The position numbers and the translations under genes were made by a program. 64,000 nucleotides of DNA, from assembly GCF_900119315.1 (NCBI RefSeq), contig NZ_LT827010.1:7992001-8056000 (forward strand). Direction: 5' to 3'. How positions within the stretch are numbered: the stretch's first letter is position 1; the number at the start of each line of letters is the position of its first letter. This document shows positions 1-8,676 of this stretch, in pieces. The notes under the pieces were generated by a model. It was not told the origin of the DNA, made no database searches, and saw only the letters and a program-made list of their open reading frames with translations. Origin of the DNA: Actinoplanes sp. SE50/110. GTDB lineage: Bacteria; Actinomycetota; Actinomycetes; Mycobacteriales; Micromonosporaceae.

Positions 1-163
1 CCGGATCCCCGGCATCCCGGTAGTGGAAGTCGTCGAACAGCACGCCGCTCGGCACGGCCGCCGGAGTCGCCGCGGCCGGAGCGGCCGGGGCGGCCGCCAC
101 GGCGCAGGCCACCAGGACGGCACTGAGCAGCAGCGACCTCCTGCCGTTGCGGGCAAGCCACAT
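1..163 (-). CDS. Secreted protein, N-terminal fragment
   Basis: Only the first 54 codons lie in the window; the gene continues past the left edge. The start is ATG at 163, with GGGGGA about 9 nt upstream; an in-frame ATG at 169 is possible but too close to that site. The product begins with a typical Sec signal peptide: basic MWLARNGRR, a hydrophobic LLLSAVLVACAVAAA stretch and an Ala-rich cleavage zone near residues 28-38. The mature part starts VLFDDFHYRDAGDP. A similar opening is seen in secreted glycoside hydrolases, but the fragment is too short to assign a family. Export is well supported; function is unknown. Confidence 0.6.
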   Translation of the reverse strand, partial: MWLARNGRRSLLLSAVLVACAVAAAPAAPAAATPAAVPSGVLFDDFHYRDAGDP

Positions 164-250
164 TTCCATATTTCCCCCGTTGGATCTTCACCTGCCCGGG
201 CAGCCTATCCGCGGCACATCCCCGGCGTCCGCCCCCGGTTCCGGACGCCG

Positions 251-1306
251 TCAGGACCGGCGCAGGGCGGCCATCAGCGGGGTGCGGACCTGGGTGCGCA
301 GCAGCGAGCGGGAGTACACCCGCGCACCCACCCCGAGCAGACCCAGCGCGGTCGCGGCCAGCAGGACGACGGCGACGATCGGCTCCCACCCGGCGGCCGT
401 GCCGTCGAACAGGCGGATCGGCATCGCGATCGGGGCGGAGAACGGCACGTACGACAGGATCTTCATCAGGATGCCGTCGTGCGGGACGCTGAGGGCCAGG
501 AAGAACGGGATCAGCACCAGCATCTGCACCGGCACCGTGGTGCTGGCCAGCTCCTCCTGCCGGGAGGCGAGGGCGCCGACCCCGGCCCAGAGCGCGGCCA
601 GCATGACGAAGCCGAGCACGAAGAACGGCAGGAACCAACCGATCGCCGGGATCATGGCGTTGAGCAGGCCGGGGGCGGCGTCCGTGGCGGTCATCCCGAT
701 CATCGCGACCAGGGCCAGCAGGCCGACCTGGGCGAAGGCGAGCACGGTCAGGGCGAAGACCTTGCCGGCAAGCAGGGCGCGGGTGGGGACGCTGGACACC
801 AGGATCTCGACGATGCGGGTCTGTTTCTCCTCGACGACGCTCTGCGCGATCTGCATGCCGAAGGTGAACGAGGTGAAGAAGAACAGCATCGCGAACGCGA
901 TCGGCACCAGGATCTTCAGGGCCGGGGCGATGTCGCTGTGCTCCAGGTAGCGGGTCTGCGGCTCGGTGCTCAGCGCCGCGATCACGTCGTCCGGACGGTC
1001 CTGCTCGGCGACCACCACCGGGCCGGGCAGCACGGCCGCGTCGACGTCACCGGAGCGGATCAGGGCTTCCGCGGCGGGCGTGTCGGCGACGACCCGTACC
1101 TCGAAACCGCTCTTCTGCAGGGTCGCCACGGTCGCGGTGTCGGTCACGGCGACCTTGGTGGCGCCCCCGTCGAGCAGGGTCGGCAGCACGATCGAGGCGA
1201 CCACGATGAGCAGGAACAGCACGGTGCTGAAGAGGAAGGCCTTGTCGCGCAGCTTGACCCGGACCTCGCGGGCGGCGACGAGTTTGGCGGCCTCGAATGT
1301 CGTCAC
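251..1306 (-). CDS. ABC transporter permease (NatB/ABC-2 type)
   Basis: A 351-residue membrane protein of the ABC-2 permease class, comparable to sodium exporter NatB. There is one N-terminal membrane segment (about residues 23-45), an extracytoplasmic domain of about 120 residues, then five or six C-terminal segments from about residue 170. It starts with GTG in a GTGA overlap with the stop of the upstream ATPase gene and has GAGAGG upstream, so the two are translationally coupled. The substrate cannot be read from sequence. A two-component system and MerR gene precede it on the same strand, which suggests stress- or drug-responsive export (inference). Confidence 0.85.
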   Translation of the reverse strand: MTTFEAAKLVAAREVRVKLRDKAFLFSTVLFLLIVVASIVLPTLLDGGATKVAVTDTATVATLQKSGFEVRVVADTPAAEALIRSGDVDAAVLPGPVVVAEQDRPDDVIAALSTEPQTRYLEHSDIAPALKILVPIAFAMLFFFTSFTFGMQIAQSVVEEKQTRIVEILVSSVPTRALLAGKVFALTVLAFAQVGLLALVAMIGMTATDAAPGLLNAMIPAIGWFLPFFVLGFVMLAALWAGVGALASRQEELASTTVPVQMLVLIPFFLALSVPHDGILMKILSYVPFSAPIAMPIRLFDGTAAGWEPIVAVVLLAATALGLLGVGARVYSRSLLRTQVRTPLMAALRRS

Positions 1307-2196
1307 TGGATGACCTCTCGGAAGATCTCGGCGAGGGTGGGGCGGACCGGACCGAACGCGTGCACCGGACCGCGGTCCAGGGCGGCGCGCAGCACCACCT
1401 GGTCGTCGAGCCCGACCGCCAGGTCGAAGGTGGCGTGCCGGCCGTCCAGGTCGATCAGGGTGACGCCGGACTGGTCGCGCAGCCAGCCGGCGTCGCCGGC
1501 CACCTCGATGCGGTACCGCGGCAGTGCGTACTGCTCGCGCAGGCCGGTCCGGTCGCCGGTGGCGCGGATCGTGCCGTCCGCGATGATCACCAGGTCGTCG
1601 CAGAGGCGCTCGACGACGTCGAGCTGGTGGCTGGAGAACAGCACCGCGGCGCCGGCGGCGGCCCGTTCCCGCAGCACCCCGACCACGGTGTCGACGGCGA
1701 TCGGGTCGAGGCCGGAGAACGGCTCGTCGAGCACCAGCAGTTCCGGATCGTGCACCAGGGCGGCGGCGATCTGCGCCCGCTGCTGGTTGCCCAGCGACAG
1801 TTTCTGCACGTGGTCGTCGGCCCGTTCGGCCAGCTCCAGGCGTTCCAGTAGAGCGAGCGTGCGGCGGCGGGCCTCGGCCGCGCCCAGCCCGTGCAGCCGG
1901 CCCAGGTAGACGACCTGTTCCAGGACGCTCATCTTCGGGTAGAGGCCGCGCTCCTCCGGCATGTACCCGAACCGCTGGCGGATCTCCCGGCCGACCGGCT
2001 CGCCGCGCCAGCTCACCGTGCCCGCGTCGGCGGCCAGAACGCCGAGGATGATCCGCATGGTGGTGGTCTTGCCGGCGCCGTTGGCACCGACGAATCCGGT
2101 GAGCCGCCCGGCCGCCACGGTGAACGTCACATCCTTGAGGACCTGCCGCTCACCGAACGACCGGTCGACCGCGTCGACGCTCAGTTCGGGGTTCAT
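1303..2196 (-). CDS. ABC transporter ATP-binding protein (NatA-like)
   Basis: A 297-residue nucleotide-binding subunit. Walker A GANGAGKTT lies near residues 39-47, the signature is LSLGNQQR near 131, and Walker B is LLVLDEPFSGLD near 150, followed by SSH in the H-loop. The C-terminal ~80 residues match the DUF4162-type extension common on NatA-like ATPases. It overlaps the permease gene by 4 bp, so the pair forms one exporter. The start is ATG at 2196, with a weak ribosome site. It lies 61 bp downstream of the response-regulator gene and is probably controlled by it. Confidence 0.9.
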   Translation of the reverse strand: MNPELSVDAVDRSFGERQVLKDVTFTVAAGRLTGFVGANGAGKTTTMRIILGVLAADAGTVSWRGEPVGREIRQRFGYMPEERGLYPKMSVLEQVVYLGRLHGLGAAEARRRTLALLERLELAERADDHVQKLSLGNQQRAQIAAALVHDPELLVLDEPFSGLDPIAVDTVVGVLRERAAAGAAVLFSSHQLDVVERLCDDLVIIADGTIRATGDRTGLREQYALPRYRIEVAGDAGWLRDQSGVTLIDLDGRHATFDLAVGLDDQVVLRAALDRGPVHAFGPVRPTLAEIFREVIQ

Positions 2197-2257
2197 GCGA
2201 GAGACGCTAGGCTTTCCGGCCGCCTGCGGCGTCCGGCCCGGGAAGGACCGCCGCGGG

Positions 2258-2917
2258 TCATTCTCGCGACGGACGCACCACGCCCATCTCGTACGCCATG
2301 ACCACAGCCTGCGTACGATCGCGCGCGCCCAGTTTCATCAGAACCCGGCTGACATGGGTCTTCACGGTGGTCTCCCCGAGGTGCAGGGCGGCGGCGATCT
2401 CCGCGTTGGTGGCCCCACCGGCCAGCTCGACCAGCACCTCGTGCTCGCGCGGCGTCAGCTCGCCGAGGCGTACCCCCGGCTCGGGGGACCGCTGCCGGGG
2501 CGCGCTGAACTCGGCGATCACCCGCCGGGTCACCGCCGGGGCGAGCAGCGCGTCACCGGCGGCGAGCACCCGCACCGCCTCGGTCAGCGCCTCCGGGGTG
2601 CCGTTCTTCAGCAGGAATCCGCTGGCCCCGGCCTGCAGTGCGGCGAACAGGTAGTCGTCGGAGTCGAACGTGGTGAGGATCAACACCGACGGGCCGCTCT
2701 GCGCCGCGATCCGCCGGGTCGCCTCCAGGCCGTCCATCACCGGCATCTCCACATCCATCAGGACGACGTCGGGACGCAGCCGCAGTGCCAGCTCCACCGC
2801 CGTGGCCCCGTCGGCGGCCTCACCGACCACGGTGATGTCGTCCTCCATCTCGAGGATGACCCGGAAGCCGGAGCGGACCAGCCGATGGTCGTCCGCGAGG
2901 AGGACCCGGATGCTCAC
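2258..2917 (-). CDS. LuxR/NarL-type response regulator
   Basis: A 219-residue two-component response regulator. The N-terminal receiver domain begins SIRVLLADDHRLVRSG, with acidic pocket DD and phospho-acceptor Asp in VVLMDVEMPVMDG (about residue 54). The C-terminal LuxR-type HTH is LTPREHEVLVELAGG...TVKTHVSRVLMKLG. A longer frame reaches 2995, but GTG at 2917 is chosen: it starts exactly at the receiver domain and overlaps the kinase stop as GTGA. It is cognate to the kinase just upstream and probably regulates the ABC exporter genes that follow. Confidence 0.92.
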   Translation of the reverse strand: MSIRVLLADDHRLVRSGFRVILEMEDDITVVGEAADGATAVELALRLRPDVVLMDVEMPVMDGLEATRRIAAQSGPSVLILTTFDSDDYLFAALQAGASGFLLKNGTPEALTEAVRVLAAGDALLAPAVTRRVIAEFSAPRQRSPEPGVRLGELTPREHEVLVELAGGATNAEIAAALHLGETTVKTHVSRVLMKLGARDRTQAVVMAYEMGVVRPSRE

Positions 2918-4191
2918 GCGGCACTCTCCACGGCCGCCGGGGCGTACGGCAGCCGGGCGCGGACCCGGTAGCCGCCGCCGGTACGCCGGCCGCACTCCAG
3001 GGTGCCGTCGTGCACCGCGACCCGTTCCCGCATCCCGATCAGTCCCATCCCGCTGCCGGCCCGTCCCCCGCCGCCGTGCCCGTCGTCGGCCACGTCCAGC
3101 TCCAACTCCCCGGCCAGATACCGGATCCGGATGTCCAGCCCGGACGCCCCCGCGTGCTTGAGCGTATTGGTCACCGACTCCTGCACGATCCGGTAGGCGG
3201 CCTGCGACAGGGAATCGGGCAGTGGCACCGGTGTACCGAAGATCCCGAAATCGACCTGGAGGCCCGCCTCCCGTGCGCGCTCGACGATCTCCTCGACCCG
3301 GTCGAGCCCGGCGCCCGGCGACTCCCGTGTCGCCGGGCCGGTGGCGCGCAGCGCGCCGAGCATCCGGCGCAGCTCGTCGACCGCGGTCCGCGCGCCGTCC
3401 TCGACCGCGGTCAGCGCGGTGACCGCCCGGGCCGGATCCCGGTCCAGCGCCCGGCGGCAGGCCGACGCCTGGATGCCCATCACCGACACGTGGTGCGCGA
3501 CCACGTCGTGCAGCTCCCGGGCGATCCGCACCCGCTCGTCCAGCACCGCCCGCCCGGCCGCCGCCGCCTGCGCCGCGCGCAACTCCTCGGCCTGCTCGGC
3601 CAGCTGGTGCTGACGCCAGACGGAGCGCCAGGCGGCGTTGCCCATCAGGTAGGTGAACCCGAAGTAGACGATGTTCTGCAGGTAGCTGATGAAGATCGCC
3701 GACCAGAGTTTCGACAGCTCACCCGAGCCCTTGTCGGTCATCGTCGCGGACACGGCGTCGTGGTACAGCACGAACGACAGGGTCAGCCAGGCGAACATCA
3801 CCGCCACGATCCCGAGCCGGATCATCCGGGCACGCTGCCGGTTGCGCCCCCAGGCACCGAGCGTGTAGATCGCCGCGAACAGCGCGTAGTTGACGATCAT
3901 CTGCTCCTGCGAGAACCGGATCTGCCCGGCGATGAAGAACACCGAGATGACGACCGCCACCGCGTCCGGGAACCGCCGCCGCCAGACCAGCGGCACCGTC
4001 GTGGCCACCGCCCAGAAGACCTCCTCGGGGATCGCCGGCGCCCGGTCACTCTCGAAGTAGCCGGTGCTGCGCAGCAGGAACAGGCTGATCACGGCGAGCC
4101 CGGTGGCCCCCAGCCCGGTCAGCAGGTCGTTGCGGCGCTGCTGCGCGGTCGGTCCGGGCCGCCGCCACTCCTCGACGTTCCACGATGGCAT
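2914..4191 (-). CDS. Sensor histidine kinase (NarL-family, HisKA_3)
   Basis: A membrane sensor kinase of about 425 residues. The N-terminal half carries several hydrophobic segments (for example LLTGLGATGLAVISLFLL). The dimerization/phosphoacceptor motif is IARELHDVVAHHVSVMG, typical of HisKA_3 kinases. The ATPase domain ends with a G-rich box near GSGMGLIGMRERV. The frame is open to 4257, but ATG at 4191 is preferred because the extension runs into the preceding gene; the ribosome site is weak either way. It is coupled to the response regulator by a GTGA overlap. The signal is unknown. Confidence 0.9.
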   Translation of the reverse strand: MPSWNVEEWRRPGPTAQQRRNDLLTGLGATGLAVISLFLLRSTGYFESDRAPAIPEEVFWAVATTVPLVWRRRFPDAVAVVISVFFIAGQIRFSQEQMIVNYALFAAIYTLGAWGRNRQRARMIRLGIVAVMFAWLTLSFVLYHDAVSATMTDKGSGELSKLWSAIFISYLQNIVYFGFTYLMGNAAWRSVWRQHQLAEQAEELRAAQAAAAGRAVLDERVRIARELHDVVAHHVSVMGIQASACRRALDRDPARAVTALTAVEDGARTAVDELRRMLGALRATGPATRESPGAGLDRVEEIVERAREAGLQVDFGIFGTPVPLPDSLSQAAYRIVQESVTNTLKHAGASGLDIRIRYLAGELELDVADDGHGGGGRAGSGMGLIGMRERVAVHDGTLECGRRTGGGYRVRARLPYAPAAVESAA

Positions 4192-4201
4192 GCAGAGACG
4201 A

Positions 4202-4609
4202 TTACACGTCCTGTCGCGCTCGCATCTCCCCGGCCCCCGCCCCGCCCTCGTCGGCACGGCTCGGGCCGGCGCCCCGGGTCTGCATCGGGATCGAGGCGTC
4301 CTCGCCCGCGGTGAGCGTGCCGCCCAGGTCCCGGATCCGCTGATGGGCGGCGTCCAGGCGATCCTCCAGGGTGACGATCCGGACCGCGGCGGTCAGCGGG
4401 AGACCCTCGTCCAGCAGGATCCGGACCCGGCCGGCCAGGGCGAGCTGGTGACGGGAGTAACGGCGGTGGCCGCCGGCCGACCGTTCCGGTTCGATCAAGC
4501 CGGTGCCGTCGAGACTGCGGAGGAAGGCCTGCGTCACGCCGATCAGTTCGGCGGCCCGGCCCATCGTGTACGCCGGGAGGTCGGCGTCATCCGAAATCCT
4601 GCTGGGCAT
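4202..4609 (-). CDS. MerR-family transcriptional regulator
   Basis: A 135-residue regulator. A MerR HTH occupies about residues 10-55 (YTMGRAAELIGVTQAFLRSL, then GLIEPERSAGGHRRYSRHQL), followed by a helix and a short hydrophilic tail without the cysteines of metal-sensing MerR proteins. The start is ATG at 4609 with GAGGGG 5 nt upstream; an ATG five codons earlier lacks a site. It is 10 bp upstream of the kinase, so it is probably the first clearly recognisable gene of the operon. A 12-bp hairpin and a possible small ORF lie in its leader. Ligand unknown. Confidence 0.85.
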   Translation of the reverse strand: MPSRISDDADLPAYTMGRAAELIGVTQAFLRSLDGTGLIEPERSAGGHRRYSRHQLALAGRVRILLDEGLPLTAAVRIVTLEDRLDAAHQRIRDLGGTLTAGEDASIPMQTRGAGPSRADEGGAGAGEMRARQDV

Positions 4610-4629
4610 GGTCCCCTCATGCACAGAGT

Positions 4630-4660
4630 CCAGGGCCCCGGCGGGTAACCGGGGCCCTGG
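4630..4660. terminator. Perfect 12-bp hairpin in the merR leader
   Basis: CCAGGGCCCCGG (4630-4641), a 7-nt loop and CCGGGGCCCTGG (4649-4660) form a perfect stem. On the plus side it is followed by CTTTTC. On the minus side, the direction of merR, there is no U-run, and the stem sits 20 nt upstream of the merR start. It may be a bidirectional terminator or a partial attenuator between the small ORF and merR. Confidence 0.6.
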
Positions 4661-4664
4661 CTTT

Positions 4665-4823
4665 TCAATTCTGGTGCCGGCTCTCTCGTCCGGCGAATGT
4701 GGTCGACCGGCTGCGTGCCGCTAGCAGTCGACCGGAGTGATGGGCATCGGCTGCGATCACCTCTTGTCGGGTCGGGGACGTGGTGATGACGCGTTGCTGC
4801 GGTATCTCGTCCTCCTTAGCCAA
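4665..4823 (-). CDS. Possible small ORF upstream of merR (TTG or ATA start)
   Basis: I do not recognise this frame. Read on the minus strand, a full AAGGAGGA lies 4 nt before an ATA codon (4805-4803), followed by 46 open codons to TGA at 4667-4665. The same frame extends upstream to a TTG at 4823, which would put the Shine-Dalgarno-like bases inside the gene. The product would begin (I/M)PQQRVITTSPTRQ and end AGRESRHQN; it is hydrophilic with no membrane segment. Codon third positions are less GC-rich than in neighbouring genes. It could be a leader peptide for merR, a small protein or a chance frame. The remaining stretch 4824-5026 shows no gene. Confidence 0.35.
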   Translation of the reverse strand: MAKEDEIPQQRVITTSPTRQEVIAADAHHSGRLLAARSRSTTFAGRESRHQN

Positions 4824-5026
4824 CTCAGCGTCTGTGCCAGTTGCGTTGCCGACCGTGGCCGACGGATCAAAGATAAGCCCGTCGCCGCCGGATTTCTAGA
4901 GTCGCCGCTGTAGATTTTTTAGCCAAACGTCAGACTGACCTGCGGCAACGCAAGCCCCGTCAATCCCTGAGGCGTTGTTTCACCCGGCCGGCGACCCGCC
5001 GAAAGCGTCACTCCGGCAGCGACCCG

Positions 5027-5872
5027 TCAGGGGGTGAACGGCTGGATGCCGAGGACGATGGCGAGCGCGAGGCGGTCGGCGTCGTCGGTCGCGGGCTCGG
5101 CGGTGTAGACGGTGATGCGCAGGTCATCGGTGGCGACCAGCAGGGTGTCGCAGTCCAGGGTGATGCGGCCGGCCGCCGGGTGGTCGACGATCTTGCGTTT
5201 GGCCGGGTCGCTGGGTGGCGGCGCGGTGGTGGACTCCCACAGCTCGGTGAAGCGCGGAAACTCCGTGGCCAGGTCGTGGAGCAGGCGGCGCAGGGTGTGG
5301 TCGGCGGGGTAGCGGGAGGCGGTCAGACTCAGTTCGGCGACCATGCGGGCCTCGTGGTCGGCTCTCTCGCGCGGGGAGTACACGACCCGGGTGGGGGTGC
5401 CGGCGAGGCTGCGCCACACGGCGTTGCGGTGCCGGCCGTGCCAGGTGGTGGTGTCGCCCATCAGGGCGTTGTAGGGGGCGTTGGCCACCAGCAGGGTCCA
5501 GGTGGCGTCGTGGACGGCGACCGGGGTGTGCGCCAGGCGGTCGAGGAGGCGCTGGACGCTGGCGGTGATCCGGGTGGGGACGACGTCGTGGCCGGGGGCG
5601 GCGTGGCCGGCCAGCTGGTGCAGCAGGTCGCGTTCCGGGGTGGGTAGCCGCAGGGCCCGGGCCAGGGACTCGACGACCTGGGCGGACGGGGCGGTGGCGC
5701 GGCCCTGCTCCAGGCGGGTCAGGTAGTCGGTGGAGATGCCGGCCAGGGTGGCCAGCTCCTCACGGCGCAGACCCGCGGCGCGCCGGCGGCGGCCGGCGGG
5801 CACCCCGGCGACCTCCGGGGTGACGCGGTCACGCCAGCGGCGCAGCATCCGGCCGAACTCCCACGCTTGCAC
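5027..5872 (-). CDS. XRE-family regulator with MmyB-like ligand domain
   Basis: A 281-residue regulator. An XRE HTH at about residues 28-75 (GLRREELATLAGISTDYLTR, then LEQGRATAPS) is followed by an MmyB-like (MLTR_LBD) domain, seen in THTPVAVHDATWTLLVANAPYNALMGD and the following WR/PRERADHEARMVAELS region. Family members usually have about 280 residues, which supports GTG at 5872 over the longer frame to 6196, whose N-terminus is Arg/Pro-rich noise. It follows the TetR gene after 90 bp. The target is unknown; such regulators often control an adjacent dehydrogenase, and none is adjacent here. Confidence 0.85.
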   Translation of the reverse strand: MQAWEFGRMLRRWRDRVTPEVAGVPAGRRRRAAGLRREELATLAGISTDYLTRLEQGRATAPSAQVVESLARALRLPTPERDLLHQLAGHAAPGHDVVPTRITASVQRLLDRLAHTPVAVHDATWTLLVANAPYNALMGDTTTWHGRHRNAVWRSLAGTPTRVVYSPRERADHEARMVAELSLTASRYPADHTLRRLLHDLATEFPRFTELWESTTAPPPSDPAKRKIVDHPAAGRITLDCDTLLVATDDLRITVYTAEPATDDADRLALAIVLGIQPFTP

Positions 5873-5961
5873 GTCGCCAAGTCTGCGGCAGCGAGCCGGC
5901 CGTGTCCTGGCCCTGACAGTCCTACGAAAACCGGACGCCCGCCGGATGCAGCGGCCCGGGG

Positions 5962-6546
5962 TCAGGCGACGCGGCGGACGATCGCCAGCATCGACGCCTC
6001 GACGTCCTCGATCGGGCGCTCCGGCTGGAAGACCAGCCAGTCGACCGCGACCACCAGGCCGACGCCGAACAGGGCGGCCGAGGCGACCCGGACGTCCAGG
6101 TCGGCCGGGAGGTCGCCGGCGTCGACGCCGGCCTGCACCGACTCGGCGATCACGCCGATCGCCTGCTCCCGCAGCAGGATCAGGGTCTGCTGCCACTCAC
6201 GGTTGGTCCGCCACATCTCGGAGACGAGGAGCTGGGCGAAGGCGCGATACTTCTTGATGTACGCCAGTTGGGCCCGGACCAGGGCCCGCACCGCCTCCCG
6301 GGGTGGCAGGCCCACGACCGCCGCGCGGAACTCGTCGGTGAGCAGCCCGACGCCGTGCCGCAGCAGCTCCTCGAACAGGTCGGTCTTGGACTTGAAGTTG
6401 TAGTAGACGGTGCCCTTGGCGACGTTCGCCCGCAGCGCGATGTCGTCCACGGTGGTCTCCGAGAAACCCTTCTCGGCGATCAGCTCCACCGCGGCCTCGT
6501 ACAGCTTCTGCCGGGTGTCCCCACGCCGGCGACTGCGTCCGTCCAT
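5962..6546 (-). CDS. TetR-family repressor
   Basis: A 194-residue TetR regulator. The N-terminal HTH is TRQKLYEAAVELIAEKGFSE, then TVDDIALRANVAKGTVYYNF, with a divergent helical C-terminal ligand domain. ATG at 6546 or an in-frame GTG at 6552 could be used. It lies 15 bp downstream of the yhgE-like gene, so it is probably the last gene of that operon. It is the likely ligand of the perfect inverted repeat at 9577-9592, upstream of the operon, giving autoregulation (inference). Confidence 0.88.
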   Translation of the reverse strand: MDGRSRRRGDTRQKLYEAAVELIAEKGFSETTVDDIALRANVAKGTVYYNFKSKTDLFEELLRHGVGLLTDEFRAAVVGLPPREAVRALVRAQLAYIKKYRAFAQLLVSEMWRTNREWQQTLILLREQAIGVIAESVQAGVDAGDLPADLDVRVASAALFGVGLVVAVDWLVFQPERPIEDVEASMLAIVRRVA

Positions 6547-6561
6547 CGCCACGGCATCAGG

Positions 6562-8676
6562 TTAGAGGACCAGCTCGGGGTGCAGGTCGGCGACGCGCAT
6601 CCGGCGTTTGCGGGTCGCGACCAGCACGGTGAGCAGGTACGCCACCACGCCGAACCCGGCGAGGACCAGCGAGCCGTGCACGATCGGGCCGGTCTCGCCG
6701 CCGTCGACGGCGTGCCGCACCGCGTCCACCACGTACGTCATCGGCAGCAGCGGGTGGATGCCCTGGAAGAAGCCGGGCGAGGTCTGCACCGGGTAGGTGC
6801 CGCCGGACGACGTGAGCTGCAGCATCAGCAGGGCCAGCGCGATGATCCGGCCGGGGGCGCCGAGGGCGGCGCCGATCAGCTGCATCAGGGCGGCGAAGAC
6901 GGTCGCGGTGCCGGCCAGCAGGCCCAGGGTCAGCCACGGGTGGACCGGGGACAGCCCGAGACGGAAGTGCACGACGACGTACAGGATGATCGTTTGAATG
7001 ATGCCCATCAGCACGCCGGGCAGCAGTCCGGCCAGCGCCACCCGGGGTGCGGGCGCGCCGGAGACCAGATAACGGCGGTTCAGCGGCCGCAGCAGCATGT
7101 AGTTGATCATCGCGCCCACCCAGAGGGCCAGGGCCAGGAAGTACGGCGCGAAACCGACGCCGTAGGTGCCGGCCGGGTTGCGCACCGCCCGGTCCAGCGA
7201 CACCGGATCGGCCAGAATGCCCGACCGCTTCGCGGCATCGTCGTACGACGGGATCTGCCCCGCCCCGTCGGCGAGCTTGCCGGCCAGCTCACCGGCGCCG
7301 TTCTGCAGGTCGGCGAGCCCGTCGGCGATCTTGTGCCCGCCGTCGGACAGCTTGGCCAGACCGGTGTCGAGCTGGCGGGCCCCGCTGGCCAGGCGGTACA
7401 CGCCGTTCCGGAGCCGGGTGGCGCCGTCGGCGGCCTGCGCGGTGCCGGACTTGAGCTGCTTGGCACCGGTGGCCAGCCGGTCCAGACCGTTGGCCAGCTG
7501 ATCCACCTGGGAGCGGGCCTTGGCCACGTCGTCGGCCAGGTGCGGCGCGGCGGCGGCGACCGCGCGGGCGGTCTTCGCGACCTCCCGCAGCTGGGCGCGC
7601 AGCCCGGCGAGGTCGGCGGCGTGCACCTTGCGCTGAATCCGCCGGGCGTCCGCGACCAGGCGATCGGCCAGGTGTTTCGCGTACGCGCTGGACGGGACCG
7701 TGTCCAGGTAGGCGCGCAGCTCCTTGGCGTCGCGCACGGCCCGGTCGGCCGCGGTGTCGATCGCGCCGACATTCGCGGCGAGCAGATCGGCGCCGTTCGC
7801 GACCAGCGTCGCGGCGTGCTCGATGCTTCCCGCGTTCGCGCGCAGGATCGGCTCCGCCCGGTCCGCGACGCCGTCCACCGCGTTGGCCAACCGGCGGCCG
7901 CCACCGGCCGCCTGCGCGGTGCCCGACGCCAGCTGGCCGGCACCCGCCTCCAGCTGGCGCAGGCCGTCGGCGAGCTGGTCGGCGCCCTGGCCCGCGGTGG
8001 TCAGCTTGCCGGCGATCTGCCCGGCGCCGGCATGCGCCTTGTCGACGCCGGCCGCCTCCTTCGCGGCGCCGCCGTGCAGCTGACCGGCCCCGTCGGTGAT
8101 CTTGTCGGCACCGTCGGCGGCCTTCTCGGTCTGCTCCTTCAGATCGGTGAAACCGATCAGCATCTGGTCGTAGTACTTCGCCGAGGCGCCGGCGCTGACG
8201 GCCGCCCGGACCTCATCGAAGGCGGTGCGGGCGAAAACGCCGGAAAGGTAGTTGGTGGAATCGTCGCTGACCGCGCTGAGCCGCGCGTTCTCCGGGTCGG
8301 TCTTCGCATTCGGCGCGTCCGCGAGGGTGCCGGAGAAGTCGGCGGGGATGCGGAGCTCGATCTGGTACTTACCGGATTTGAGCCCGGCGTCGGCGGTGGC
8401 GGCGTCGACCACGTGCCAGTCGAAGACCTTGCGGTTGATCAGCTTCTGGGCCAGGTCCTGACCGACGTGGACCGGGTTGCCCTTCTGGTCCTGGGCCGGC
8501 TGGTCCTCGACGACCAGGGCGGCGGGGATGTGGCTGAGGTGGCCGTACGGGTCCCAGAAGGCGTAGAGGTAGAGGGCGCCGTAGAGCAGGGGGACGACGG
8601 CGAGGACAGCGAGGGCGGCGGCGGTCAGCTTGCTGCGGGTGAAACGGCGGAACTCCATTCCGGCCAGCGAGATCAT
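6562..8676 (-). CDS. YhgE/Pip-family membrane protein
   Basis: A 704-residue protein with the YhgE/Pip layout. The first membrane segment is near residues 17-37 (AALAVLAVVPLLYGALYLYA) and is followed by WDPYG, typical of the family. A very long extracytoplasmic region follows (about 40-480), then five C-terminal membrane segments of ABC-2 type. The extracytoplasmic part is built from Ala/Gly-rich helical repeats such as GADQLADGLRQLEAGAGQLA, probably a coiled rod. It overlaps the ATPase gene by 4 bp (ATGA), suggesting the two work as an export or envelope complex. Some homologues are phage-infection or type VII-associated proteins; the role here is unknown. Confidence 0.85.
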   Translation of the reverse strand: MISLAGMEFRRFTRSKLTAAALAVLAVVPLLYGALYLYAFWDPYGHLSHIPAALVVEDQPAQDQKGNPVHVGQDLAQKLINRKVFDWHVVDAATADAGLKSGKYQIELRIPADFSGTLADAPNAKTDPENARLSAVSDDSTNYLSGVFARTAFDEVRAAVSAGASAKYYDQMLIGFTDLKEQTEKAADGADKITDGAGQLHGGAAKEAAGVDKAHAGAGQIAGKLTTAGQGADQLADGLRQLEAGAGQLASGTAQAAGGGRRLANAVDGVADRAEPILRANAGSIEHAATLVANGADLLAANVGAIDTAADRAVRDAKELRAYLDTVPSSAYAKHLADRLVADARRIQRKVHAADLAGLRAQLREVAKTARAVAAAAPHLADDVAKARSQVDQLANGLDRLATGAKQLKSGTAQAADGATRLRNGVYRLASGARQLDTGLAKLSDGGHKIADGLADLQNGAGELAGKLADGAGQIPSYDDAAKRSGILADPVSLDRAVRNPAGTYGVGFAPYFLALALWVGAMINYMLLRPLNRRYLVSGAPAPRVALAGLLPGVLMGIIQTIILYVVVHFRLGLSPVHPWLTLGLLAGTATVFAALMQLIGAALGAPGRIIALALLMLQLTSSGGTYPVQTSPGFFQGIHPLLPMTYVVDAVRHAVDGGETGPIVHGSLVLAGFGVVAYLLTVLVATRKRRMRVADLHPELVL

